Source of the DNA: Saururus chinensis
Lineage: Eukaryota > Streptophyta > Magnoliopsida > Piperales > Saururaceae
NCBI GenBank assembly: GCA_035235625.1
Contig: CP141144.1
Span: forward strand, 20,457,014 to 20,521,013
Direction: 5' to 3'
DNA length: 64,000 nucleotides
Positions within the stretch are counted from its first letter, which is position 1. Each line of letters starts with the position of its first letter. Positions 11,411 to 23,545 of this stretch are shown in pieces. Position numbers and translations under genes: made by a program. The notes under the pieces were generated by a model. It saw nothing but the letters and a program-made list of their open reading frames with translations, did no database searches and was not told where the DNA came from.

Positions 11411-12157
11411 CCCTAGGTCATTTCCCCCCCTTTAGAGTCCCTAACTTGATGAATGAATGCTTCCATTGCATAGAATATCCTCGAATTAACTAAGAACACC
11501 TCTAGAATGGGCAAAATGAACACAGAACAAGCTGGAAAATTGTCATGAAGTCTACATAGGTTTCCATACATAGGGGAAGACATGTGAGGGGACGAAGAAT
11601 GCATGCACGTGCTCGCACCAAACGCCGCATGCCTGTTTTGCATGCAACTCCACAACTACGCGTAATGCGCAGTCGTGCTACATCGCATGGGCCAACATGG
11701 ATCATATGGGATAGCCCATGCTGTTGTGGGCCCACAAGCCCGGTGTGACTAGCGTCAGCTATTTCATCCTCTTCTCAATATTTTAATATTTTTCTCATAT
11801 TATTTTATTCAAATAATACTTAAACTTCAACATGCAATATCTATTTACCACGAAGTCAAAATTGTGCATTCTTGGTACCCATGTACTCATATCGATGAGC
11901 CCTTCAAAATTAGACTATACATGGGTAGGTGATCCTATATTTTTCAAATAGCTCCTGTCCATATGGCACACTTCTTGAGGTTGTAACTTTTGCTTTCAAC
12001 CTCTGTTTTGGGTGTTCTTTAATTTATTATGCTTGTTACTTCGAGCCCTACCCTTATACTAAGATTTCATCACATGAAACTCCTTAAAACTTATCTAAAA
12101 ATTATATAATTATCCCTAACCCTCTGATTAGGTGTAATAGGAAATCGGGGCATTACA

Positions 12158-12170
12158 TTTTTTCCCCACT
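12158..12170 (-). other. Polypurine tract of family-B element
   Basis: On the minus strand GTGGGGAAAAAA directly precedes the LTR start TGTAATGCCCCG. This marks the LTR to its left as the 3' LTR and sets the element's orientation. Confidence 0.7.
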
Positions 12171-12289
12171 AAATAAATTGCTTCATCGCAATTCGCTCAA
12201 AAATACTCTTCAAAACACAACAAAATTAGAACATAAAGATAACAGAATTAGATCGCTATTCAGATAGCAATCATAAACATAATTATGAT

Positions 12290-12960
12290 AATTTACAATT
12301 GGACAAAAATATTCAAAAGCACAATCTGATAGTCACTTGGATAAAACATTCAGAAATTTGAATTTCATAGTTAAGATCATATAACACTTTCAAAAATATA
12401 ATATGATAGTTACTGAGATAAAACACACACAAACAAAATTCGATAATTACTCGGATAAAACATTAGAAAATAGAATCTACTAAGTATAATTGGATAAAAC
12501 ACTCAAACACATATTATGATAGTTAATACTCGGATAAAGCAAAACGGAATCCAATCAATTATAATTGTATTAAACACTTGTAAATTGAATCCAATAGTTT
12601 ACAATAAAACATTCAAAAATCTGAATCTGATAGTTAAGTTCATATAACACTTTCAAAAACATAATCCGATAGTTAATAATTTGATAACATATTCGAAAAC
12701 AAACATTATCCAATAGTTCAAATCAAATAAAACATACACAAATAGAATCCATTAATTACTTGGATAAAGCATACGAAAAGAGAATATGGTAAGTATACTC
12801 AAATAAAACAATCAAACACATAATCTGATAGTTTATACTCAGATAAAATAAAATAAAATTTGATAAATTATAATTGAATTAAACAATCATAAATGGAATC
12901 CAATAGTTTACAATAAAACATTTGGAAATTTGAATCAAATAGTTAAGGATCAAACAATTT
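12290..12960. repeat. Higher-order tandem repeat in family-B internal region
   Basis: AT-rich monomers of about 38-40 bp share the cores GATAGTTA and GGATAAAACA. A longer unit starting ATAAAACATTCA(A/G)AAAT recurs near 12341, 12604 and 12910, so monomers are organised into a unit of roughly 265-305 bp. No coding capacity. Confidence 0.65.
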
Positions 12961-13969
12961 AAAATCACATAAAACATTTGATTTGGGTTAGATTCCGGTT
13001 GGGGAGGATTCAGGTTACAATTTCCTTATCGAGTTTGGGTTTGTCAAAACCCGACCCGAACCAATGGCATCATTAGTTCTTCAGCCAAGGTACTACCATA
13101 GTGGAGTATGCAAGCAAAACATAATACAATGCATGCAATCATTTCTTACAATTATTATATTCTTTCTAAAAAATGCAATGAATAAGTATGACTAAACAAA
13201 ATAACTCAAAAGAGTTAAATTCTATGAACAGAGCATGGATTTAGAGTTAAAAATCCCCTACATAGTAGTTTGAACTAAAATCTAAAGTAATGCTAAGCAA
13301 AAATTTATGAAAAAAATTATAATCTTTTCATAAAATTGTTTGTTAGAAAACAAATCATTTAGAAGCAATTTAATTTAGAATATATGTAGTGGGTTCATCC
13401 GATGACAACAAAAATAAGGAGTCATGATACCAAACAACATTCCCCCTTATACTCATGGGGTAATCTGAAGGCCCAGGACGATAGGAGCTTTCCTATACAA
13501 TTTTTAAAACCCGGCCTGATCCCCGACCTGGATTAGTGGCTGGGCTAGGTCAACCCAGTTGAACCGTGGGTCGACCCGGGTTGACCTAGGGGATGGCATC
13601 ATCACCTAAAAATATTTACAAAAAATTCCCCGTAAAAACTTGTTCAAAATCTCACTTAAACCTATTTGACCATTCAAGATATTATTCATTCCAACCTATT
13701 TTAATAAGTTACCATTTCACATTTCCCATTAATATAAAACAACATAAATAATAACATAAACAAATAAATACTAAATTTTAAACCTACACTTCTCTTTCAA
13801 AGCCATAGTTCTAACATAATTAGAAATATAAACAAACATTCATAGTTTCAAATCTAAAACAACCATCTACTTTTTAGTTCTATGTCTAAATTAAACATGA
13901 ACTCATCGTCCACTCCAATTTCCACCAAACATAACTAAATAACTCGAATCACTTCAAACTCCTTAAGCT

Positions 13970-14070
13970 AAGAGAAGCTGCTGCAGTAGAACAGGTTGAG
14001 CCCTTTGTAGATGCGTATATCCAGGAACAATTAAACTTTCATTTTTCAAAGCTAACATGACTAAAGCCAA
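13970..14070 (-). pseudogene. Argininosuccinate lyase exon fragment
   Basis: Minus-strand translation gives LALVMLALKNESLIVPGYTH followed by LQRAQPVLLQQLLLA. This is the conserved segment of argininosuccinate lyase (the last arginine-biosynthesis step, splitting argininosuccinate to arginine and fumarate; plastid in plants), including the catalytic-region motif GYTHLQRAQP. A polypyrimidine stretch ending TTTTTCAG lies just upstream on the minus strand (14071-14078), so the piece starts like a genuine exon. It ends at a TAA immediately after LLLA, where the family normally continues with a tyrosine/phenylalanine-valine-glutamate stretch. Only about 34 of ~450-500 residues are present, so it is a captured or stranded fragment, not a gene. 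The homologous hAT-like copy at 43111-45009 lacks it. Confidence 0.8.
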
Positions 14071-14599
14071 CTGAAAAACATTTAAAAACGGAAGATTAGT
14101 TAAACAAACTTCAAAAGAAAAGAGACAGTTGTATTTTGTAAAAAGAAAATACAAGAAAGAAGATACATCCAAAGGTTCATACTACAACCTATCTATGCCT
14201 ATAAATTAAACATGCAGGTGGGGATTTTTTAGACCTCAGAACAGATGAAAGATGCAATTCAAATAAATAAAAACCTTTCAATATCAAAATTCAAGCGTGG
14301 ACATACTTTAAGGCTTTACCCTGAAACCCATTTTCTTCCAAGTTGTTCTACCCTCGCCCAAGTGTGTAAAATATACAAATATATTTCAGCCAACAACAGG
14401 AAGAAAATCAAGAAGATTCAGTGGCAAATCAATAATATTGCATATGCACTACGCAAGATGTTATATGTTCAACTGAATATATCAAAACGGAAATGAATCC
14501 ACCCCTGACAACAAAAGCACAAAAAATCATTCATGCTCAGAAACTAAAAAGAACATCAAAATCAAAGACCAAATGGAGGCATTTGGGGTAAAAAAGGTA

Positions 14600-14994
14600 C
14601 CTTTCGATGCAACTCAACGAGGGCTTTTTCCACCAATGCGATCTACAATAGGAAAAACATGTGTAAATTAGAAATGAACATAGAATGCCTCTGATAACAT
14701 GGCCTTTGGGGAGAAGGCTTCGCAGCACTGAACTTACCAGCGGTGCCTCCGAAGTAGACGGGGAGGAGTTAGCGATTTAGGTAGAAGAATAGATGGCGGC
14801 GAGGGAAGAAGAGAGAGGAGGGATTTTCGTCGGAGAAAATCGCCAGCCACCAGCCTAAAGCTCCCAAAGCTCCTCCCTGCTTTTAGGCAATGGACGGCGA
14901 CAAAGCATGTAGTGGGAATCATTGGAGGAGATTGCCGGAACATTGAGAGAATCGCCGGAGGAGATTGCCGCTCACATATTCGGCGTCGCCCCAA
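14600..14994 (-). pseudogene. Unidentified two-exon gene-like fragment shared by both hAT-like copies
   Basis: On the minus strand an open frame running from 14994 toward 14740 (serine-, proline- and arginine-rich) ends at GCACCGCTG|GTAAGTTC, a good splice donor. About 100 bp further on is TTCCTATTGTAG|ATCGCATTGG, a good acceptor, followed by a short continuation near 14640-14597. The copy at 44385-44780 keeps the same donor- and acceptor-like signals with changed bases between them. I do not recognise the protein. It may be the first two exons of a captured gene, or the element's own sequence; the serine/proline/arginine content resembles an organelle transit peptide but this is weak. Confidence 0.35.
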
Positions 14995-15096
14995 ATCGCT
15001 CAGCCCTCCAAGCTCCTCCAGTCCAGATCCAAAATTCCGATCGCAAATTCATGGTTTTTTTTGGAAAATTATTTAAATAATAATAATTACTATTTT

Positions 15097-15411
15097 AGAC
15101 CACTTTGGGAAATATTTCCCAAAGTGGTGTTCCTTTTTTTCACACAGGCACCAGCTAAGCAGCTAGCGCATGTATGAATTATTTTTTTAATTTTTTAGAT
15201 GTAGAAAGATGAAATCGGGTTTAAGTTGATTTCGTCCTTCTAAAGGATGAAATCAGTTCTATACTTTACTATACTTCACCCGATTTCACCCTTTAGAAGG
15301 ATGAAATAAACTTAAGGCAATTTTGTCCTTCTGAACGACGAAATTGCCACACTAGGCCATTTCGGCCGTTAGTTGCATAAAGCAGATTTCGTCCTTTTAA
15401 AGGGTGAAATC
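15097..15411. repeat. Left terminal inverted repeat of the MULE, with palindrome array
   Basis: After the outer 60 bp there are four consecutive imperfect palindromes of about 27-33 bp, each built like GATTTCGTCCTT-CTA-AAGGATGAAATC (starting near 15227, 15277, 15327 and 15386). The right repeat at 21921-22227 carries a matching set. Each unit could fold into a stem of about 11-12 bp. Confidence 0.7.
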
Positions 15412-16526
15412 ATCCTCTTCTTTAAACTGCCTCCTCTTCTCCCCTCCAAATATTGCCTTCTGTGCACGATTCACCCCGCTGCCATGCTATTTCTGCCCAC
15501 CGCCAGCGTGTGATTTCTGCCAACAAATCCGTCGTCGCCCTCCTTTGCCTCTGTCAGGTAGCTGCTCTTCCCCCTCTCTTCTCAGTCTCCCTCAACCTCT
15601 CATCTCAACATTGCCAGATTTGGGCCGCTTGGCCACAAGCTACCCTCTTTCCTATTCTGCCCAACAAGCTAACTTTCCTCCTTCCCACCTCCAATTCCCC
15701 AGCCTCATTCACCCGACTGCCCCATCTCCCTCCTCTCTTTCCCATCCATCCCTTTTAGGAAGATGCTTGGTTAGAAATAGATATACTTAATTAGATTTTG
15801 ATATTTGAGGAACTCTACTTCTATGTGCTTCTTCTGTTTTTTCTCAGCAATTGGGTTGTAACCCAGCAGTTGCATAATTTTATGTTCATTTTAGAGAATA
15901 CAGGATTTCTATCCTCCATCACTTGCTGCCAACACCCCTCTAATTGCTCATAGTTCCGTATAATCATCAGAAATTGATCTTTATTTGGGTTCTAACAAAT
16001 TTGATCTTCACTTTACTTTCCAGGGCTGCATTATTGGGTTTGACCATCTGGTGGGGTAAATATTTCCTTGTTGTGTTCTAGTTTTCATTCCTATTTGATT
16101 CATTGAATTGCTCCTCTTCTAGTTCCAAGAAAAAAAGTAGAAAATCAATTAAATCTAAAAAAGTAGCTCTTCATAATTTGTTGCAAGAAACAACAAGATA
16201 TACAAGAAGAAGAATCATAAAGTCAAAATTGAATAATCCAAGTTAACCATTATTTAATTGTGAGATCATGAACCATATCATGCATCTTAGTGGAGTTTTG
16301 TTTTTATATAGAGTTATTGTTAGTAATAGTCAAATATTTTTATCAGTAGGGTGGATGTAATCTTTGAAGAAGTTTAATATTTTTTGACTTCTTTTGTAGA
16401 TACATTTAGGTTGCTGTGAAACAATTATTTATCTACTTATGTGGTTTATTTTGATTTAGAATTTTGGTCTATGTGGCTTAATGTAATATTAATTTAATTT
16501 CTTATTTATGAATTAAGTGAATAGAT
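15412..16526 (+). other. MULE 5' leader, no recognised gene
   Basis: A C/T-rich stretch (15412-15770) resembling a plant 5' untranslated leader is followed by T-rich intron-like sequence up to the transposase start. An open frame at 15404-15790 is proline/serine-rich and looks composition-driven; I do not call it. Confidence 0.4.
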
Positions 16527-19324
16527 ATGGCAGAAGAAATGGTTAGTTTTTTACTTAACTATGACGGATGCACAGAAGGATTATTAATTAAGAAACCGTC
16601 AACATATGATGAATTTGAGATGCAAGTAGCAAGCAAGGTTGGGTGTGATCGAAGAAGATGGAAAATTACTATCAAATGTAATATTCTTTCATATAGATCG
16701 ACAATGACACTAATATGCATAAATGATGATGCATAAATGGGTTTTATGTTTCACCACACATGTCACGTAATTTCTTTCGAGTTATTTCTCGAAAAAGAGG
16801 CCCGAGTACTTAGTGAAAGGCGAAGTAGTTCACATAGGAGCTCGCATAGGAGCTTTCACAGGAGCTCGGATAGAAATGTGAACAATGAAAGGCATATGCA
16901 AGTGCCAGTGGACGACGAAGAATAAGAAAATTTATCTATGACAGTATCTTCAAATGAACGCCATAGGTCGTTTGTCCCTATTTACGATGGAAGTGGACCT
17001 AATTGGAGGTAAGGTCTATTAAGTTGTGAATACATTTTGAATCTTATAATTATTAATGAAATATGTTTAGCTAAATTTTAAATTTTGTGTGTAATATGGA
17101 AGGTCCACAACGCATGCACATGAGCCATTTAGCTTTCAAATGTCTTAAGGTGGTGCATGGTATGGAACTCAAAATTTGATGGGCATTCATTACCCCTACA
17201 CATATGTTGGTCATACCGATGTTGGACCATCCAATCAAAGGTGAAATATATATTCATAAATGAATATTTTTAGGCGTATAAAATTTAATACATATGCGAT
17301 GTTTATATGTAGGGGGGCATATGTCCATGATGAAGATATTAATGAAAATTAGGCTAATGAAGGCGAAGATAATATTGACAAAGCTAGTGGAGAAAATTCT
17401 GACATGAATGAAGAAGGGGGTCAGAGGTGAAGAAAGCTCTCCACAGATGGTTGACAGTGAGGGGGATGATGTAGTAGACAATGCTATTACTGCAAATGCT
17501 ATGAATGTAGATGATGAAGAGTCGTCATACTATGAAGCAGAGTCACTCTATGCACACATCACACATGAGGAGATAGATGTGGCAGTTAATTCTGCAATGG
17601 ATATGGCCAACAAAACGAAGATGAGTTATATGTTGGCCACATCTTTAAGAATAAAGAAGCATTTGTTATAGCCTTGCAGGAGTTTCCATTCAAAATCATG
17701 TCAAATACAAGGTTGTACAAACAAATTTGTCAGAGTATACAGTGAAGTGCATTGATAGCACTTTCCTTGGAGAGTTCATGGCTCAATAAAAAGGGGTGGT
17801 AGGTACTTTAAATTGAAGACGTACAAAGGTGACCACAGATGTCGGAATGCCCAGCTTAGCACAGATCATAGGCAGTGCAGTGCCTCCTTTATTTCGAAGG
17901 TCATAATGCCTGCTATCCAAGCCGAATTAACACTCACACTAGGGGATATTATTCAAAGAATGAAGGAGAAGTATCATGTTAACATATCTTATAAGAAAGC
18001 ATGGGCAACAAGGAATATGGCAATCATAGCTATTTATGGGGATTGGGTAGAATCATATAAATTGTTGCCAATGTACCTAAGGGTGGTGCAAGAAGTGAAT
18101 CTTGACACCTACTACTGCTTAGAGGATGATGAAGTACATCGTGCATATGGTGGCATATGTAGGAGATTTATGGTGTTGTTTTGGGCATTTGGGCCGTCTA
18201 TAATAGGGTTTTGACATTGCATCCCTGTGATTTGTGTTGATGCCACTCACTTGTGTTGCAGATATCCTGGTGATCTTATGGCTGCAATAGCTACAAATGG
18301 AAACAATGGGTTATTTCCTCTAGTATTCGGGCTTGTCGGGAAGGAAGATAGAGACAATTGGATATGGTTCTTAATTGAACTGAGGGATCATGTATTGATG
18401 GGCATGATGAACATCGTCATTATTTTAGATAGACATAAGGGGCTTCAGAAGGTCATGCCTAAGGTTCTTCCCGAGCCTCTGTACCACCATCGTTATTGCA
18501 TCTGTCACATAAAAGCAAATTTTAAGGAGTTCAAAAATGATACTTTGACGGACTTGATTGGGGCAGCAGCTTGTGCACTTACAGTAGAAAAGTTTGATGC
18601 TAAAATGGACTTGATTGGTCAAGAGAGTCATAGGGCAAAACATCTCCTTGTAGGAGGAGAATTTCATCCTGCACAGTGGTCCCTTGCCCACAGTGATGTT
18701 AGGACATTTGGCATGATGACTACAAATATGGCTAATAGTTTAAATAGCGTCTTGAAGGGGCAAGATGATTACCCATGCAGGCTTTAGTGTCAACTATTTT
18801 TTATCTGGTCATAAAAAATTTTGTTAAACGATCTTCTGCCGCATCTGTCATGGCCACCCCGTATACTCCAGAGTGGAAGCAATATTGAGAGAGCAAGCAA
18901 GAAAAATTGGGGAGTATATAGTTAATAGGATCAATAGTGGTCAGTACGAAGTGACGTCAATTTGTGGCCGGAAGGTTATGGTAAATGCAGTGATGCATAC
19001 TTGTATTTACAACATCCCACCTTATCATCGTGTGGGCAAAACGGCAGGAGCCGATACAAGCATCACTATTTTACACATCTTCTACTTATCAAAAAGTGTA
19101 CCCGGCAGAATTTTAATCTTCTCATGGTCGGGAGTATTGGGAGAGGGATACACCTTTTGTGTAATACCCTCCGACAACAACAAGGCAACCCGGTGGCCCA
19201 CGGTCTGTTCGCAATAGGAATATAATGGACCGCAGAACTATGGAGAGAGATGGTAGAGGAGGATATAAATGCGGGAGGTGTAAACAAAGTGGGCACAATA
19301 GTAAATCATGTAGAAACCCCCTGT
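16527..19324 (+). pseudogene. MuDR-type MULE transposase, decayed
   Basis: Several exon-like pieces follow one another. The N-terminal part (16527-16925) resembles the MuDR N-terminal region and is cut by TAA at 16734-16736 and again at 16924. An acidic linker follows (17400-17600). The MuDR DNA-binding-type domain lies at 17690-18080 (NISYKKAWATRNMAI). The MULE DDE domain lies at 18215-18785: first aspartate in VICVDATHLC (18239), second in IILDRHKG (18428), then YCICHIKANFKEF and the family's closing block MTTNMANSLNSVLK. The C-terminus ends in a zinc knuckle CGRCKQSGHNSKSC (about 19269-19310). Intron-like segments with GTAAG/TAG ends are at about 17010-17100 and 17240-17313. The protein would cut and join the element's ends in the nucleus. 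Frame changes and stops between pieces make this copy non-functional. Confidence 0.8.
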
Positions 19325-19429
19325 TGATTAGTAAACATATAATAAATCTCTATATTTATTCTTTATTTTAGGTATGAGCATTTGTTCCTTACGATTAATG
19401 ATATGATCTTAATTTTCTGCAGATTATAT

Positions 19430-21700
19430 GGATCATGCAGAGCCTTGTTACGGGCCAGGCCCGATTGATGCTTCTTTACTCGTATAGCAGGAGTCACATA
19501 GGTCGGCTGCTATTTGAATAGGAGAGGTATAATAACTCTTTTTAAAATTTTGTTTCATTTTTTTGGACGATATAGTACGCTAGGTTATAATTTTAAAATT
19601 TATTATAGGCCCCGAGTGCCTTGAGTGCACCGAACATTTTTAATATCTCTGCCATTGGCCCATAGATCAGCGTATATTACCCTATATTGAGTGAGCAGGA
19701 TTTGGGCATTTTATTTATCTATAGTACGTCCGTCTTGATCGGCCTTTATTGACAACTCTCATTGAGAGATGGAGGAGGGAGATACATATGTTTCATTTGT
19801 CCTATGGAGAGATGTCCATCACTCTCATGGATGTGGCAATTCTATTAGGACTTTGCATTAATGGAAATCCGATGACAGGCACGACAAGTGGAGCTCATGT
19901 GGAATATTAGTTAGCCTCCTTGATAGAGCTCCTCCTACTACAGTGATGCATGGTAGCCGAGTGAACCTACGATGGCTCTTGCAGGAGTTTCGAGAGCTCC
20001 CATCCGATGCTACGAAGATAGTTATCGAGCAGCATGCACGAGCCTATCTATTACATTTACTTGGAGCCACGATATTTGCGGATACCACGAGCAGCCATGT
20101 ACATGTGGCCTATCTCTCCCCACCTTGTGGACTTCGACATAGCGGGTACTTATTCATGGGGCAGTGCTACTCTTGCATTTTTATACCGAGAGTTAGGGAA
20201 AGCATGTCAGGCCATGACCTCGGGGATTGCGGGCTATCTGACCCTTCTTTAGGTAAATGAATGCATAACTTTAATTATTGCTTTGGACACTTATAATTCC
20301 TTAATTTTATTTAATAATTGTTATCATATTTTCTGACATAGCTATGGTCATGGAAGCATTTACACGTCAGATGACCAAGTGCTGAGACGGGTCACTTAGT
20401 CGAAGGTGCTCCATTAGGAGCGAGATAGGCTGTATTTATGTTTAACACTTAATTTTTTTAGCAACGTTTTATGTACATATGTTGAACTCATTTTTTAAAT
20501 TTAATTCCTTTAGGTGGAATGTTTGGAAAAAGAGAATTGAAATCCACAAGGAGTCCTCCGATTGTGTAGAGGGGAGTTAGACCACCAGCGGCCATATCAA
20601 GTAAATTTATTGTTGTGTTGAACTTTTTTGTAATGATTATAAAAAATTTCGTTGTTATTTAAACTAAATTATCTTTATATATTGTATAGGTTATTTGGCA
20701 TCCGCACTCACACGAAGTGTTAGCTGCATTACCTCCCCTATGTACTGATGGTTGAGAGGTGTGACTATCTCGTACTCCACTAATATGTTACAAGATTGTA
20801 GAGATGTATGTGCCAGATCAGGTAATGCTCCAGTTTAACCTGGAGCAAGGGGTCCCACCGTCTACCATTAAGTTTGTCCATCGCATCACTCGACAAGGCC
20901 GCCATATTACCGACTAGACTTTACATCATGCGTCATATATTGCTTGATGGGAGGATAGGAGAGCCACTGTTATCAAAGGGGAGATGGCTACGACATCGCG
21001 AGATGTGCATAGCGCATATATGTAGTGGTATTTATTGATTACACGATGACATATTTTACCGCACGATGATGTAAAGGAGATGGCATATCAGCCTAGGGAA
21101 GCGTCTAAGGCAGCTTTGGTAATTAAGGCACATATCATTTTCTTATTTCTTATTAATTATTTATCTAATTTTTAATTTATTTTTTTATAGCTTCGTCTAG
21201 TTCGACGTAGGCATGCACATTTGACTGACGCAATTAACACCTATACTTTGGGCGAGGACTTTTCAGCATCATGTCAATCGATGCTTAGGGAGCATGATGA
21301 TGACCTTCGTATCTCACCACTGCTTCAGTCAGTGATTATGGATGTTCATAGAGATTATCCTGTTGACGAGGCCGCTCAAACACAGCCGATGCACTCTTCA
21401 TTCCCTGATATTCCATCTTCATCAGCACCGCATAGCTCTCCTCCAGGTTCATCATTTTCGGTCACTGCACATGTAGCTTAGCCAGATCCGATTTTATATT
21501 ATAGATGACATCGGCCAGCTCGTGTTGAACCATCTATTACTTATGCTGAGCCTGAGCTAGAGTTGGAGTTGGAGCCAGAGCCACATCCGGAGCCGGAGCC
21601 ACAGCTAGAGCTAGAGGCAAATCATGAGGAGGTGCTCGTACAGCACCATCGAGGCCAAGGCCGAGGTTGAGGACGAGGTCGAGGACGAAGGAGATTGTGA
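19430..21700 (+). pseudogene. Plant mobile domain (PMD) protein gene of the MULE, decayed
   Basis: The conserved core reads DRPLLTTLIERWRREIHMFH then LSYGEMSITLMDVAILLGLC (19737-19860), matching the aminotransferase-like plant mobile domain. It continues with LRWLLQEFRELPSDA (about 19967) and DFDIAGTYSWGSATLAFLYR (about 20127) in a different frame. Later exon-like pieces match the domain's C-terminal half: VPDQVMLQFNLEQGVP near 20810 and HHASYIA*WEDRRATV near 20925. A tail of Glu-Pro and Arg-Gly repeats lies at 21550-21690. Short A/T-rich introns with GT/AG ends separate the pieces. PMD genes occur both as host genes of the MAIN/MAIL type and inside MULEs and LTR elements. Here the domain lies between MULE inverted repeats and downstream of the transposase, so it belongs to the transposon. 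Stops and frame changes show decay. Confidence 0.8.
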
Positions 21701-21920
21701 CATTAACTTTTTTATATGTTTATTTTAAATTAAACATTTTTTTGACTTGTGATGTAATATATTTGATAAACATTTCTATTTTATGTTTGTCTATGATGTC
21801 AATAACTTTGATGTTATATTTGTTCTGCATGGAATGAATGCAATTGTGTACGTATTGAATGAATGAACAAGGATAGGTGCTAAAGTTAGTCTAAAATAGA
21901 ATTTTAAAAAAAATTAATTA

Positions 21921-22227
21921 GAAGGACGAAATCAGTACATGATTGATTCCATCCTTCAAAAGGACAAAATTGGCTTCGATTAAGAAGCGAACGGCCGAAA
22001 TAGCCAAGTGTGACAATTTCGTTCTTTAAAAGGATGAAATCGCCTTAAGTTGATTTTGTCCTTCTAAAGGACAAAATCGGGTCAAGTCTGGTAAAACGTT
22101 GAACCGATTTTATCCTCCAAAATGATGAAATCATCTAAATTTTTTTTAAAAAAAAGCCACGCAGACGCAAGCTGCTTCGCTGGTGCCTGTGTGGTAGAAA
22201 AGAACACCACTTTGGGAAATATGGTCC
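21921..22227. repeat. Right terminal inverted repeat of the MULE, with palindrome array
   Basis: This pairs with 15097-15411. It contains palindromes such as TTGATTTTGTCCTT-CTA-AAGGACAAAATC (near 22050) and ATTTCGTTCTTTAAAAGGAT (near 22016), then the outer GCTGGTGCCTGTG...ACCACTTTGGGAAATAT block. Confidence 0.7.
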
Positions 22228-22679
22228 AAAATGGTAATTATTTTTTTAAAAAAATGGACCGAACTAGAACACTGAGTAACCGGTTTAACCAGTCGGGTCA
22301 ACGGGTCATGCTGACCCAGCCAGGTTAAACCGACCAGGAAATCCAGTTGAACCGACTCATTTTTTACATGGGTCCAATTGAACATGGTCGGACCGGCCAG
22401 TCCGGTTCGGTTTTTAAAACATTGTTCCCATGTTGCTCCACAGCTTTTGTGAAAGCAAAAGGACCGATCATTTATCTCGGTGGGTATTCAAGTTACAGTA
22501 AGTATTAGTACTTTAACCAAAGAACTAAGCAGGGAGTGCAAGTACCTGCATATCATTGTATGCATCAAATCATTTTTAAAAAAAAATTGTTTCAAAAAAA
22601 TAGAGCTATAAATTAGGCTCAAGCAAAATATTTCAAGGCACTAAAATTCTTTTGGAGAGCATCGGTTTAAAACTCTACT

Positions 22680-23545
22680 CCCTCTAGGGCATTTGCAACA
22701 AATTCTTCTATTTACAAATCAAATTCAAAATAGACATTCTATAATCAAATCAAACTCAGAACAAACATTCCAAACCAAACCTGAAATCGAAATTTGTCTC
22801 AATGCACTAACGGAATCAACCTTGGAGCCATCCATTAACCCCACATGTCTCATACCACGGGTTTTTGATGGTTTCTTTGTAGTAATTTCATTGTCCATCA
22901 AGACAACTTTGCAATTTCTAATAATTTTTTAAAACACAGTGGATTTCAACTTAAATTTTATATCATATCCACTGGCAAACTCAACCATATCATGGACCAA
23001 ATACCGCGAGTCTCATACCACGGGAATTTGGTGGTTCTCTTCGGGAATGCCATTGTCTTTTAAAAAAGTAGATTCGCTCTAAGTTAAAGCAAACTTTTGA
23101 AATACTAATATTTTGAAATTGTATATAATTTCAATACACCAGCAAAACTAACCCGAGAGCAATCCCCCAAAACTGTGTGTCCCATACCATGGATATTTAG
23201 TGGTTTCTCCTAGGTAGATCTTCTGTTTCTCCAAAATAGATCTATTCAACTTTCAAAATGTAGATATTTCAAAATTGAATTTTATTTTAGTATACCTATA
23301 GATCTAACTCCAGAGCTTTCCACTATCAACTCGTGTCCTATACCATAGTTGTTTGGTGGTTACTATTAGGTAGTTCTACCATCTTTTAATACAAATTCAT
23401 TTCTTAATCAAAGGCATTTTTTCAAACAAACAATTCGAAATCAAATTTTATTTCATTACTTTAGTAGAATTAATTGTAGAGTCATCCACTAACACCTCAT
23501 GTCCTTGGTAGTTCACCTGTCTTCCAAAATAGGTTCACCCACATA
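22680..23545. repeat. ~170-bp tandem repeat in family-B internal region
   Basis: Five degenerate units recur. Each contains a phrase like CTCATACCACGGGTTTTTG followed by ATGGTTTCT, T-rich text and a CAAACCAAA-like segment (phrases near 22850, 23015, 23188, 23337 and 23495). They differ by numerous substitutions, so the array is old. Confidence 0.7.

Larger units (their letters stand above)
15097..22227 (+). mobile_element. Mutator-like element (MULE) with transposase and plant mobile domain, degenerate
   Basis: It lies inside the hAT-like element. Inverted termini begin AGACCA...ATATTTCCCAAAGTGGTGTT at the left and GGACCATATTTCCCAAAGTG reading inward from the right, followed on both sides by CACAGGCACCAGC. 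Long inverted repeats of about 0.3 kb (15097-15411 and 21921-22227) follow, as is usual for MULEs. The inside encodes a MuDR-type transposase (16527-19324) ending in a zinc knuckle, then a plant mobile domain gene (about 19430-21700), same strand. The target duplication is not resolved because inverted similarity continues outward into A/T runs. Several stops and frame changes in the genes show the copy is inactive by itself. Confidence 0.75.
13498..22424. mobile_element. Non-autonomous hAT-like element carrying host gene fragments (copy 1), split by a MULE
   Basis: The ends are inverted: CAATTTTTAAAACCCGG at the left, and CAATGTTTTAAAAACCG reading inward from the right. The flanking 8-mers TTCCTATA (13490-13497) and TTCCCATG (22425-22432) match at six of eight positions, fitting an aged 8-bp hAT duplication. 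A second copy at 43111-45009 shares the left 400 bp, the region from about 14430 to 15030, and the ACCGG-rich right end. Removing the Mutator-like insertion leaves about 1.8 kb, close to that copy's 1.9 kb. It carries an argininosuccinate lyase exon (13970-14070) and a second gene-like piece (about 14600-14994), both on the minus strand. No transposase of its own. The superfamily call rests on TSD length and terminal CA, so a Mutator-type origin is not excluded. Confidence 0.65.
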
